60,826 bases of DNA. Origin: Saprospiraceae bacterium. Lineage in GTDB: Bacteria > Bacteroidota > Bacteroidia > Chitinophagales > Saprospiraceae. The translations under genes and the position numbers were made by a program. Under the pieces are notes generated by a model. The model was not told the DNA's origin. It did not search any database and saw only the letters and a list, made by a program, of their open reading frames with translations. The DNA is taken from assembly GCA_020631355.1 (NCBI GenBank), contig JAHDHL010000020.1, positions 41,196-102,021 on the forward strand, given 5' to 3'. Positions 36,712 through 44,401 of this stretch are shown here, in pieces (the first letter of the stretch is position 1; every line of letters starts with the position of its first letter).

Positions 36712-36777
36712 ACCCCAACAGGCATAATGCCTACTGGAGTGGAAGTCTTTCGGGGTAGCACGTTCCATAGTTGGGGT
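36712..36777. ncRNA. Possible structured RNA element (closed multi-hairpin)
   Basis: An outer 8-bp stem ACCCCAAC/GTTGGGGT (36712-36719 with 36770-36777) encloses an AGGCA-TAA-TGCCT hairpin (36720-36732) and a TGGAA/TTCCA hairpin (36740-36744 with 36763-36767), giving a three-way junction. Strand and function are unknown and no known family is recognised. It could also be a DNA element such as a mobile-element remnant. Confidence 0.35.
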
Positions 36778-37035
36778 GCTTTTGCATGTGTCTGTCAATA
36801 ACAAAACGATAAGGGGTGATTGTTTTTGTTGTTATATAATAATTTAACGTAATGTTAAGCTCTAATGTTACATGATTTCCTGCCAACTTCGATAAATACT
36901 TGGATTTACTCGATTACTGCTTGTAGATTTCGTCAAATGGAAAATGAGGGCTGCATGAATGTTAAAAGTTTTAATACAATAGCATGAATCATATGGAGCT
37001 TGTTTCTTACATTTGGATTGAATGCACCATAATCA

Positions 37036-37383
37036 ATGCGAAAGACATCCTTTTATATATTCATTATAATCATCATTTTTTTCCATTCCTGTAGGGAAAG
37101 GAAAAGGATGGGGGCATTCCAAGGAATGTGGTATAAGTATGGATACGATACGGAGGCTTTTGTTGTGAGGGGCGATTCGATGTATTTTCCGGGCTTGGTG
37201 AGAGGATATCCTTATGAGTTGAGAAAGGATACCTTGGAAATTCAATTCTCTGAACGGACTACCCGGAGTCTGATATTGTCTTTCAGTAGCCAGCGTCTGA
37301 GCATATGGGATAAGGATTTGACGAAAGATACCATTGTACTGGTTCGGAAACCGAATTACGCTTTGGACACCTTATCGGATTAG
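37036..37383 (+). CDS. Small lipoprotein, unknown function
   Basis: A 115-residue lipoprotein: hydrophobic signal 'FYIFIIIIIFF' and lipobox 'FHSC' (Cys19), then about 95 residues of beta-rich sequence with no recognised motif. The arrangement of short strands suggests a single small beta domain. Its TAG stop overlaps the TAA stop of the convergent aat gene (37380-37383), leaving no room for a terminator between them. Confidence 0.65.
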   Translation: MRKTSFYIFIIIIIFFHSCRERKRMGAFQGMWYKYGYDTEAFVVRGDSMYFPGLVRGYPYELRKDTLEIQFSERTTRSLILSFSSQRLSIWDKDLTKDTIVLVRKPNYALDTLSD

Positions 37384-38075
37384 TTGGATATCCATTCTGT
37401 CCAAGGGCCTTTTGTAGTCGGTTCTTCCTGATTTCGGAGCATATAGTCCAGGAACATATCTCTATCGATACCCCTGGCTCCCATACTTATCAGGTGGTCT
37501 GTTCCCTGTTGGCAATCCACTAGCCAGAAATCCCGCTTTTCCAATTCCTTGACCAATGTAATGAAACCCATTTTGGAGGCATTTCTTTCACGGGCAAACA
37601 TGGATTCGCCAAAGAAACATTTCCCTAGCGATATTCCATAAAGTCCTCCCACGAGTTGGTCTCCTTTCCAGACTTCCACAGAATGACAAATTCCCAATTC
37701 ATGGAGGGAGAGATAGGATTGCATCATTTCGTCTGTTAGCCAGGTGTCCCCACTTTGTCCTTTTCTTGGTGTTTGTTGGCAACCTTTGATGACTTCCTCA
37801 AAAGCGGTATCAAATGATACCCTGAATTTTTTCTGATTGAAATAAGGACGCATGCTTTTACTGACCTTAATCTCGTCAGGGAAAATGACGAACCGAGGAT
37901 CAGGGCACCACCAAAGAATAGGGTCCTCTGGATTGAACCAAGGGAATAATCCGATTTTATATGCGATGATGAGTCGTTCGACACTCAAGTCGCCACCAAC
38001 TGCCAAGATACCCTCCTTGCTGGTCAAGCGAGGGTCGGGGAAAGTCAGTTCGTCTGTCAGCCAGAATATGGGCAT
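37380..38075 (-). CDS. aat: Leucyl/phenylalanyl-tRNA-protein transferase
   Basis: Aat transfers Leu or Phe from charged tRNA to N-terminal Arg or Lys of proteins, making an N-degron. The 231-residue product has family blocks 'DPRLTSKEGILAVGGDL', 'LFPWFNPEDPILWWCPDPR', 'GDTWLTDEMMQSYLSLHELG', 'GGLYGISLGKCFFGESMFA' and 'DCQQGTDHLISMGARGIDR'. The ATG at 38075 ('MPIFWL') is preferred to the longer frame start at 38117. clpS, whose product recognises these N-degrons, lies 147 bp upstream on the same strand but behind a terminator. Confidence 0.96.
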   Translation of the reverse strand: MPIFWLTDELTFPDPRLTSKEGILAVGGDLSVERLIIAYKIGLFPWFNPEDPILWWCPDPRFVIFPDEIKVSKSMRPYFNQKKFRVSFDTAFEEVIKGCQQTPRKGQSGDTWLTDEMMQSYLSLHELGICHSVEVWKGDQLVGGLYGISLGKCFFGESMFARERNASKMGFITLVKELEKRDFWLVDCQQGTDHLISMGARGIDRDMFLDYMLRNQEEPTTKGPWTEWISN

Positions 38076-38148
38076 GGTGGCAATTTTTATTTGGAACAGC
38101 GTTAGGACTAGGAACAAAAAAGGTCATGGTTAATGAGGCCGATTCTTA

Positions 38149-38156
38149 CAAATGTA
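38149..38156 (-). promoter_or_regulatory. Possible aat -7 element
   Basis: Minus-strand TACATTTG matches TAnnTTTG, about 75 bp before the aat start and just downstream of the clpS terminator. No -33 partner is visible because the terminator hairpin occupies that place. Confidence 0.3.
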
Positions 38157-38162
38157 ACAAAA

Positions 38163-38196
38163 GACAGCCATCTATGTACTAACATAGATGGCTGTC
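38163..38196 (-). terminator. Terminator of clpS
   Basis: A 15-bp perfect stem (38163-38177 with 38182-38196) and 4-nt loop. On the minus strand it is followed by TTTTG, so it ends clpS transcription before aat. Confidence 0.8.
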
Positions 38197-38222
38197 AGGT
38201 ATGATTATAATGAATTAATGTC

Positions 38223-38522
38223 CTAGAACTCAATCTTTTCTTCCTCAATCACAGCTGATAGTCCCCGGTCAAGTAAGGCATCCTTCATCGGACGGAGTGC
38301 TTCGAGTACACCTGTCTTTACCGTAGCCTTGCCACGGAAGTGTATGAATATGGAAAGCTGTTCGGCTTGTTGGTCCGTATGTCCGAGGATTTCAGTAAAG
38401 CATTTCACTACCCAATCAAAGGTGTTGAAATCATCATTGTAGACTATAATATAAGCCTTGTTACCAGTGTCGGTAGCTTCGGCTACGAGTACATCTTCTT
38501 GTTCTTGAATAGAATAAAGCAT
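38223..38522 (-). CDS. clpS: ClpS, N-degron adaptor of the Clp protease
   Basis: A 99-residue protein. It has the ClpS core with 'VYNDDFNTFDWVVKCF' (the N-degron pocket residues around the NDD) and 'IFIHFRGKATVKTG' containing the pocket His. The flexible N-terminal tail is short, about 20 residues. ClpS delivers substrates with N-terminal Leu, Phe, Trp or Tyr to ClpA- or ClpC-type unfoldases. The neighbouring aat gene makes such ends, so the pair covers production and recognition of the degron. Confidence 0.93.
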   Translation of the reverse strand: MLYSIQEQEDVLVAEATDTGNKAYIIVYNDDFNTFDWVVKCFTEILGHTDQQAEQLSIFIHFRGKATVKTGVLEALRPMKDALLDRGLSAVIEEEKIEF

Positions 38523-38578
38523 GATTATGGGAATTAGTATTTGGAATGTATCGTATTACATTACAACCATAAATATAA

Positions 38579-39049
38579 CTATTTCAAGCTAGACAAAGTT
38601 CCTTTTACCTCATCAAAATTAGGTAGTTCGCCAGCGTTTTCTAAAACCTCTGCATATTGGATGGTTCCTTCCTTATCAATTACAAAAGCTGAACGCTTGG
38701 AAACATTTTTCATTCCCAATACGAAATCCTGGTACAATGAACCATAAGCCGTAGAAACCTCGGCATTGAAATCGGATAATAGTGGGAAATTGAGTTTTTG
38801 CTCAGCCTTGAATTTGGCTAGGGTAAATGGAGAATCCACGGATATGGCCAATACCTCTGCATCAAGGCCTTGATAGAATGCGATATCGTCTCGGGTATTG
38901 CACAATTCCTTGGTACAAACGCCCGTAAAGGCCAATGGGAAGAAAAGTAGTACAACATTCTTTCCCTTATAATCGGATAATGAAACGGATTGAGTCTCAT
39001 CATTATTCAAAGTAAAATCGGGGGCTTTGTCTCCTTTATTCAATGACAT
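38579..39049 (-). CDS. Peroxiredoxin (AhpC/TSA family, BCP-like)
   Basis: A 156-residue thiol peroxidase. The peroxidatic cysteine is C45 in 'PLAFTGVCTKELC', and C50 lies five residues later, the spacing used as resolving cysteine in bacterioferritin-comigratory proteins. Other blocks are 'GDKAPDFTL', 'VLAISVDSPF' and 'RSAFVIDKEGTIQYAEV'. It reduces hydrogen or alkyl peroxides, probably with thioredoxin. A minus-strand -7-like TATTTTTG lies at 39087-39094. Confidence 0.92.
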   Translation of the reverse strand: MSLNKGDKAPDFTLNNDETQSVSLSDYKGKNVVLLFFPLAFTGVCTKELCNTRDDIAFYQGLDAEVLAISVDSPFTLAKFKAEQKLNFPLLSDFNAEVSTAYGSLYQDFVLGMKNVSKRSAFVIDKEGTIQYAEVLENAGELPNFDEVKGTLSSLK

Positions 39050-39122
39050 GTTCGTTGATGTTGAAATGTTAGTAATATTCTTGAGACAAAAATAAGAATG
39101 GATAGTTCATTTGTAAAATAAA

Positions 39123-39150
39123 AACCAGCCAAGTGTCAACTTGGCTGGTT
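39123..39150 (-). terminator. Terminator of the beta-barrel gene
   Basis: A 12-bp perfect stem (39123-39134 with 39139-39150), loop of 4 nt. On the minus strand it is followed by TTTTTATTTT, so it ends the transcript of the 39180-39974 gene. Confidence 0.8.
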
Positions 39151-39179
39151 CGTTTCAGTGATTTCTGAAAAATGGTATA

Positions 39180-39974
39180 TTAAAACGGTATGATTGAAAT
39201 TCCGAAATTGATGGGTTGTAGGTCGTAGATGCCTTGTTCCTCTTTCTTGAACATAGAATTCAGCCCATAGTTGACATAGACATTGAACCACCCGTACCCG
39301 GCCCTTGCCGTAAGGCCATATCGTACTCGATTGAGATTGAAATCATCTCTGACCCTCACTCTTTTCTCACCCTCTATCTTTTGCTTGGTCTTACTCGCCA
39401 ATAGGATTCCACCGTATCCTCCTACTTTAATGTTGAAAGATTTCTTACTTTTCCTTGGCTTGATTTTGAAGCCTAGCAATACCGGTGCAGTCAGATAAGT
39501 AGCGCTCAATGTGTTCTTTTTGAAATCCACTCCCGGATTATCCACAAAGGTGACGGTATTCTGCTCGGCTTGCAGGGTGTAATCGTTTGTGAACTTATAC
39601 CTGTTGAAATCAAAAGCCAATCCGTATGATATGTTCACACTTCCTTTCTTGGTCAGATTGATCCTTTGCCTAATCATATGCAAGGTCCAATTGGCAGAAC
39701 CGAAAAGGTTCTGGTCCATTGCCTCCAATGCTACGGGCATATTCAGGCTTCCTTTGTGTAGATAGGAACTCGTACCATAATCCAGCATCAGTACCCGGGT
39801 TTTCACCTTAGTGGAATCGTCATCATTCCCTCCACCGAGTTTGATGGTTATCTTCCTGCCGTCCTCCTTTTGGGGGATGGTATCGGTTGATACCGATGTG
39901 GAATCTGATTGTGCGAATGTGGTGAGGGTTATACAGAGTATACTTAAGATTATTGATAGCTTTTTCATTGTCAT
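39180..39974 (-). CDS. Outer-membrane beta-barrel protein
   Basis: A 264-residue protein with a signal peptide (1-22) and a Thr/Ser/Asp-rich N-terminal stretch. From about residue 60 it shows alternating polar/apolar strands typical of a small barrel: 'VNISYGLAFDFNRYKF', 'FNIKVGGYGGILLASK', 'YGLTARAGYGWFNVYVNYGL', ending in 'NFGISIIPF', a C-terminal strand with terminal Phe. It belongs to the PorT-like/OmpW-type barrels common in Bacteroidota. It lies 99 bp after the anti-sigma gene and may be a target or partner of that switch (inference). Confidence 0.8.
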   Translation of the reverse strand: MTMKKLSIILSILCITLTTFAQSDSTSVSTDTIPQKEDGRKITIKLGGGNDDDSTKVKTRVLMLDYGTSSYLHKGSLNMPVALEAMDQNLFGSANWTLHMIRQRINLTKKGSVNISYGLAFDFNRYKFTNDYTLQAEQNTVTFVDNPGVDFKKNTLSATYLTAPVLLGFKIKPRKSKKSFNIKVGGYGGILLASKTKQKIEGEKRVRVRDDFNLNRVRYGLTARAGYGWFNVYVNYGLNSMFKKEEQGIYDLQPINFGISIIPF

Positions 39975-40013
39975 TCAAATTTTATCGGTTTTGTAATGGG
40001 CAGTCCTGTCATA

Positions 40014-40041
40014 TGCCGAGGAATGGCCATTCCCCTCAGCA
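40014..40041. repeat. Imperfect palindrome between anti-sigma and beta-barrel genes
   Basis: A near-palindrome centred on AATGGCCATT with outer TGCC-GAGG and CCCCTC-AGCA arms and one bulge. It has no T run, so it is a candidate protein-binding or RNA-processing site rather than a terminator. Confidence 0.35.
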
Positions 40042-40073
40042 AGTATTAATGCCTGCTTGTATTAGAAATTCAG

Positions 40074-41036
40074 TTAGTCCTTTGAGGCAAAACTTTCTGG
40101 TATCAGTACGCTTTTGAGCGTGCTGCGATTGATTATTCTTTTTCCCTCTGGGAATAAACCCAGTTTTTGTAATCTGGTTTCCTTGACCTTTACGATTTCG
40201 AATTGTTCATCTACTTCCAGTTGCATATCCTCCATCGGTTTGGTAATGGAAGTTTCTGAGAATATGGGTTCTAGTTCTACGCTTGCAATAGGTGTCGATT
40301 CTGTTTTGTGCTTCACCTTTGGATTTGCGTTATTTTCAGATTCGGTAGTCCGAGATGATGTATCCGTACCTGCAAAGATGACGGGTTCCTCATTCTTCTT
40401 GGATTGTTCGGGTGTAGGTGTTTGGGGGTTTATTTCAGTCGGAACGGACTGAGGAGCTTGTCTGGCTACAGGCTGTTCCTTTTGTATGGGATTGCTGTTA
40501 GGAATGAAATTATCATTATTAACATCCTCCTTGATTTCAACTACTTTTTCCTGATTCTTCTCAATGATAATCTCCCGATTGCTTCCCTCCTCTGGAGTAT
40601 TTATTTCATCATTGTTGGTTATCGCCTCATTGTTATCGATTGTAACGCTAGGTTGTTGCTTCTCTGAGGTGATGGTTTTTTGTTCTACCATTGTCTCATC
40701 CGAACTGTGAACCTTGTCTACATCCATATTCAGCATGAATAAGGTGATTGCAAAAATCAGGAAAACAGCTATACTGCTCATTAACCACCATTTTCTATAT
40801 CCTGATACGATGATGGCTTCAGGTTCGGTTTCCTTGATCAGGGACTCTTTTTGGTCAAAGACAATATCCTCATCAGCTTCCAGATAGAAAAGCTCCATCT
40901 CCTCCAGTTCTTTCTTGATATCAGGATGGCGCTCAAGGAATTGTTCCATGTCCCTGAGTTGCTGACCATTCAGATTACCTTCCAGATAATCCATGGCAAA
41001 CTGCTCGTAATTGATTTTATTGATACTCATAATCAT
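40074..41036 (-). CDS. Transmembrane anti-sigma-like protein
   Basis: A 320-residue protein with an acidic helical N-terminal domain (about 1-75, 'YEQFAMDYLEGNLNGQQL'), one transmembrane helix (about 83-103) and a long Thr/Glu/Pro/Gln-rich periplasmic region. The last ~35 residues are more ordered and end 'SVLIPESFASKD'. It overlaps the ECF sigma gene by 4 nt (ATGA), the classic sigma/anti-sigma coupling. It should hold the sigma factor at the membrane until an envelope signal releases it. Confidence 0.82.
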   Translation of the reverse strand: MIMSINKINYEQFAMDYLEGNLNGQQLRDMEQFLERHPDIKKELEEMELFYLEADEDIVFDQKESLIKETEPEAIIVSGYRKWWLMSSIAVFLIFAITLFMLNMDVDKVHSSDETMVEQKTITSEKQQPSVTIDNNEAITNNDEINTPEEGSNREIIIEKNQEKVVEIKEDVNNDNFIPNSNPIQKEQPVARQAPQSVPTEINPQTPTPEQSKKNEEPVIFAGTDTSSRTTESENNANPKVKHKTESTPIASVELEPIFSETSITKPMEDMQLEVDEQFEIVKVKETRLQKLGLFPEGKRIINRSTLKSVLIPESFASKD

Positions 41037-41521
41037 CCTGTCTTTTCCATTTGAGTCAGAATCTTATGCATATTTTTTCGGGCCCTGAAAATATATACTT
41101 TCACCTGTGACTCTGAAATACCTGTAATACCTGCGATTTCCTTATAGGAATACCCCTCGTAGTCCCTTAATAGGATTACTTCTTTCTGGATATTACTCAA
41201 TTGTTGCAAAGCACTATTGAGCGAATCCTTTAGTTCGAAACGATTATAATGATTGCTTCCCATGACAACTTCGGGTGTCTGCTCCACCACATCCATTCTG
41301 GAGTTCTTACGCGTCCAATCAATCAGTGTGTGATAAGCAGTAGTGAATAAATAGGACTTGGCCTTTTCAAATTCTACTGTCTCATGTTTCACCCAAAGTT
41401 TTTCGAAAGACTGCTGCACAATATCCCTTGCATCCGCTTCATTGCGAATGTTCTTGATTACAAATCGGAAAACTCGATCTGCAAACTGTCGGACGCATAT
41501 ATTGTATTGTTCGCTTGTCAT
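41033..41521 (-). CDS. ECF-type RNA polymerase sigma factor
   Basis: A 162-residue sigma-70 family factor with region 2 (about 9-75, 'DARDIVQQSFEKLWVKHE' and 'YLFTTAYHTLIDWTRK') and region 4 (about 105-155, 'LQQLSNIQKEVILLRDYEGYSYKEIAGITGISESQVKV'). It lacks regions 1 and 3, as expected for ECF factors. It recruits RNA polymerase to envelope-stress or surface genes under the control of the overlapping anti-sigma gene. Target promoters cannot be named from this window. Confidence 0.93.
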   Translation of the reverse strand: MTSEQYNICVRQFADRVFRFVIKNIRNEADARDIVQQSFEKLWVKHETVEFEKAKSYLFTTAYHTLIDWTRKNSRMDVVEQTPEVVMGSNHYNRFELKDSLNSALQQLSNIQKEVILLRDYEGYSYKEIAGITGISESQVKVYIFRARKNMHKILTQMEKTG

Positions 41522-41585
41522 TTCGGTCGTAAGACGGCTGAGGGTTTCGAAAAGTTACAGCACCCCGAAAAAAAATTAAATTTTT

Positions 41586-42113
41586 TTAGAATCCCCCTGC
41601 ATAACGGGTATCAATGCCTGTTTTTTGACTGATGAATCTATTCTTCATGGTAATGATTTGTTTGATGTGAAGATGGTCATGAACCAGCCAGTTGGTCAGT
41701 AGCATCTTGGCACTAAGGTTCCCTAGTTCGGGATGTGCCATTGCATTATCCCAATTGGATGGTTTGGATTTCATGAACCTGAGGTAGGTAATGGATTCGT
41801 TCCGGGCTTTCTTGAATTGGTAGAGGATACTTCTGTATGCGTTGATGTCAGGTTCATTCCTAGGAAGATTTCTGATGTGTCCCTCAGGATCTATGGGTAG
41901 GAAATCTATCTTGGAATCGTCAAGGGCAAAGTTGACTCTGGCCTTAAAATCCTCGGTTTCCTCATAAAGAAGATGTTGGGCTATTTCATATAGGGACCAT
42001 TTCTCCCTTGATGGTTTCCAAAAGGCTTCTTCTACCTTGACTTGGGAGAGTAAGGATTGGAAAAGTTCGTTGTTTTCCTCTAGTTGTTGGATAATCGGAT
42101 CGGGCTCGAACAT
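41586..42113 (-). CDS. DinB-like four-helix-bundle protein
   Basis: A 175-residue protein with a DinB-superfamily pattern: a first helix pair ending 'WSLYEIAQHLLYEE' with one metal-binding His, and 'WLVHDHLHIKQI' with further His residues in a late helix. These spaced His residues usually bind one metal ion, and family members act as thiol-dependent transferases or have unknown roles. It is a stand-alone gene; its stop is followed by an AT-only stretch. Confidence 0.82.
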   Translation of the reverse strand: MFEPDPIIQQLEENNELFQSLLSQVKVEEAFWKPSREKWSLYEIAQHLLYEETEDFKARVNFALDDSKIDFLPIDPEGHIRNLPRNEPDINAYRSILYQFKKARNESITYLRFMKSKPSNWDNAMAHPELGNLSAKMLLTNWLVHDHLHIKQIITMKNRFISQKTGIDTRYAGGF

Positions 42114-42194
42114 AATACACTTGATTTTTTGGCTGAAGTTTTATGGAATTTAAGTCTTTTTTGACTCTTATGTTTAGATACCAGCGAATCTGAC

Positions 42195-43466
42195 ATGAAA
42201 GAAGACTTACTTCATTACGTTTGGCGATTGAAGAAGTTTGATCTGACTGAACTTAGGACTACTTCAGGTGAGCCTGTTATCATACATCGTTTTGGTACAC
42301 TGAATACAGATGGAGGGCCTGATTTCTTGAATGCAAGAATCAGTATATCAGGAACAGAATGGGCTGGAAATGTGGAAATGCACTTGAAATCCTCGGATTG
42401 GAATAGGCATGGACACGATAAGGATGCTGCGTATAAGAATGTTATTCTACATGTGGTATTTGAGGAAGACGAGCCCATTTATAGAAACAAGGATGAGAAA
42501 ATTCCATGTTTGGAATTAAAAAATAAGATTGACCCTAGGTTACAAACCCAATACCTCTTTTTTATCCATAATGAAAAACGGATTCCATGTGAAGGGGCTA
42601 CGAGTTCCGTAGCCCGCTTTACATGGAGGTTATGGCTCGAAAGACTCGCGATTGAGCGATTGGAAGAAAAAATCATCCCGATTGAACAGGAGCTGGAGCG
42701 AACCAATAATGATCGGGAAGAAGTATTTTATCGTTTTCTTGCTCGTAGTTTCGGAATGAAAACCAATAAGGAGCCATTTGAGCATTTGGCCCGATCGCTT
42801 CCCTTAAAAGTCCTATCAAAACATAGGGGAAACTTATTTCAAGTAGAGGCCTTACTATTCGGACAATCCGGATTATTGGAAAGGGACTTTGAGGATGAGT
42901 ATCCCAATTCGTTGAAAAAAGAATATACTTTCCTTAGAAAGAAGTTTGGTCTCAATCCCATACATTCAGTAGAATGGAAATTCCTAAGAATGAGACCAGC
43001 GAATTTCCCAACGGTTCGTATTGCTCAGTTTGCACAGTTGATTCATAAGACACAACGTATTTTTGGAAGGTTACTTTGGGTGAATGATGCCAAGCAATTG
43101 GAAGATTTATTCAGGGTAGGAGTATCCGAATATTGGAAAACCCATTACGTCTTTGACAAATTTTCTAAAAAGAGGGAGAAGAATTTGGGGATGTCTGCCA
43201 TTCAACTGATTACCATTAATACCTTGGCACCTTTCCTTTTCCAATATGGAAAAGAGAAAAAAGAACAAGCTTTTGTTGACCGGGGACTAAAGCTACTTGA
43301 GTATACCCCTGCAGAAAGGAATAGGATTATTTCCATGTGGAATGAATTGGGTGTGGAAGCAGATAATGCATTCCAGACTCAGGCATTATTGCATTTGAAA
43401 CACCAGTATTGCGATAAGCAAAAATGCTTGAATTGCAAGATTGGTCATGCTATTCTAGGGAAATAG
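42195..43466 (+). CDS. DUF2851 family protein
   Basis: A 423-residue protein of the DUF2851 family, widespread in Bacteroidota and without an assigned function. The N-terminal part has the conserved block 'DGGPDFLNARI', 'GNVEMHLKSSDW' and 'HGHDKDAAYKNVILHVVFEED'. The middle is helical, with Arg-rich segments, and the C-terminus has a Cys cluster 'CDKQKCLNCKIGHAI' that may bind metal. The Asp/Glu/His arrangement resembles a nuclease-like core, but this is only a suggestion. It converges on the next gene with a 2-bp gap. Confidence 0.88.
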   Translation: MKEDLLHYVWRLKKFDLTELRTTSGEPVIIHRFGTLNTDGGPDFLNARISISGTEWAGNVEMHLKSSDWNRHGHDKDAAYKNVILHVVFEEDEPIYRNKDEKIPCLELKNKIDPRLQTQYLFFIHNEKRIPCEGATSSVARFTWRLWLERLAIERLEEKIIPIEQELERTNNDREEVFYRFLARSFGMKTNKEPFEHLARSLPLKVLSKHRGNLFQVEALLFGQSGLLERDFEDEYPNSLKKEYTFLRKKFGLNPIHSVEWKFLRMRPANFPTVRIAQFAQLIHKTQRIFGRLLWVNDAKQLEDLFRVGVSEYWKTHYVFDKFSKKREKNLGMSAIQLITINTLAPFLFQYGKEKKEQAFVDRGLKLLEYTPAERNRIISMWNELGVEADNAFQTQALLHLKHQYCDKQKCLNCKIGHAILGK

Positions 43467-43468
43467 GT

Positions 43469-44389
43469 TTATTTCCTATAATTGAACTTATAAAGCATGC
43501 CTGATTTTTTCTTCCCTTCATTGGATATGTAAAGATTTCCATCCTTATCAAATGTCAGCCCTTCTGGTTGTTCGTGGATATTCTTGTCGAGTTTTTCGAG
43601 ATGGAGCAATTGGAATTCATTATTCACGACCATCAGTAATTTGCCCTTGGAAGATGTCAGGTAATAGTTTCCTGTGATGGGGTGGGGAGCAATAGCAGAT
43701 GGAGCAAATGTAATCTTGTCTCCCTTATCTTCAATCAATTGGGCGAAAGCCTCATTGTTGTGTTCCGTAGCATTCTTATGAATGGTTTCCTTAATGGATT
43801 CAATACTGATTTCAGCAAGTGGCGTCTCAAGAACCTTATTGGTGTTGAGGTCAAATTGATAGATGGCTCTGATACCATTTTCTGTTTTTCCGTAACTTTT
43901 ACAAGCCAGTAGCAAGCTGTTGGTAGCGGCTTGGTAACAAAGTCCTTCAACATCGTGTCCGTCATCCAGGAAGTCGTTGAAATCCTCCCTCATCTGTTGG
44001 TCAGTTCCCAAATGGCTCACCTTATATACCGTTCCTGAACTCTTTACCACATAAATGTATTCACCGACAGCCTCGATACCTTCGTAATCCCCATCTTTTC
44101 TGAAATTAGTTTCTGTAATTTCCTCTCCCTTAATGGTGAAAATAGACCCATTTTCATCCTGTACTGCGTAAATGGTTCCATCCTCGGCCATGGACAAACC
44201 TGATATTTCCGTGAGTGTTTCTGGTAGTTCCCTTGATTCATCGGGCTGGTTCGTAGAATAGGGGAAGACATATGATGGGGTAGATGTTTCCTCATTGGTT
44301 TTTTCCTGTTCATCCTGCTGGGTTTCCTTTGTGGAATTACAAGTTGAGGCCAAGAAAAACAGCATTGGGAATAATAGGAAATATCTCAT
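43469..44389 (-). CDS. SdiA-regulated-like beta-propeller lipoprotein
   Basis: A 306-residue lipoprotein (lipobox 'ASTC') with a Glu/Thr/Gln-rich linker (18-45) and a repeat domain of the SdiA-regulated/NHL type (about 55-306): 'LTEISGLSMAEDGTIYAVQDENG', 'GDYEGIEAVG', 'HDVEGLCYQ', 'APSAIAPHPITGNYYLTS' and 'EQPEGLTFDKDGNLYISNEG'. It is likely a calcium- or lipid-binding propeller on a membrane surface. It lies 12 bp after the LolC/E-like permease gene and is probably cotranscribed. Confidence 0.83.
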   Translation of the reverse strand: MRYFLLFPMLFFLASTCNSTKETQQDEQEKTNEETSTPSYVFPYSTNQPDESRELPETLTEISGLSMAEDGTIYAVQDENGSIFTIKGEEITETNFRKDGDYEGIEAVGEYIYVVKSSGTVYKVSHLGTDQQMREDFNDFLDDGHDVEGLCYQAATNSLLLACKSYGKTENGIRAIYQFDLNTNKVLETPLAEISIESIKETIHKNATEHNNEAFAQLIEDKGDKITFAPSAIAPHPITGNYYLTSSKGKLLMVVNNEFQLLHLEKLDKNIHEQPEGLTFDKDGNLYISNEGKKKSGMLYKFNYRK

Positions 44390-44401
44390 GGTAGTTTAGT
44401 T

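Larger units (their letters stand above)
36623..37035. other. Gene-free region with terminator and structured element
   Basis: 413 bp without a supported ORF. It holds the terminator of the fusion gene (36649-36676), a closed multi-hairpin element (36712-36777) and, further on, an imperfect AT-rich repeat (AACAAAA near 36800 and TTTTTGTT near 36823). No promoter for the small lipoprotein gene at 37036 is evident. Confidence 0.5.

Noticed and set aside
36712-36777. Integron attC-like site
   Set aside because: The AAC...GTT stem ends resemble attC core sites, but the flanking bases do not fit RYYYAAC/GTTRRRY and no integrase or cassette array is present.
40014-40041. Terminator for the anti-sigma gene
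   Set aside because: The palindrome has no U-run and a bulge, so it is listed only as an imperfect repeat.
41560-41590. Hairpin after the DinB-like gene
   Set aside because: The repeat is made only of A and T and is likely a composition effect.
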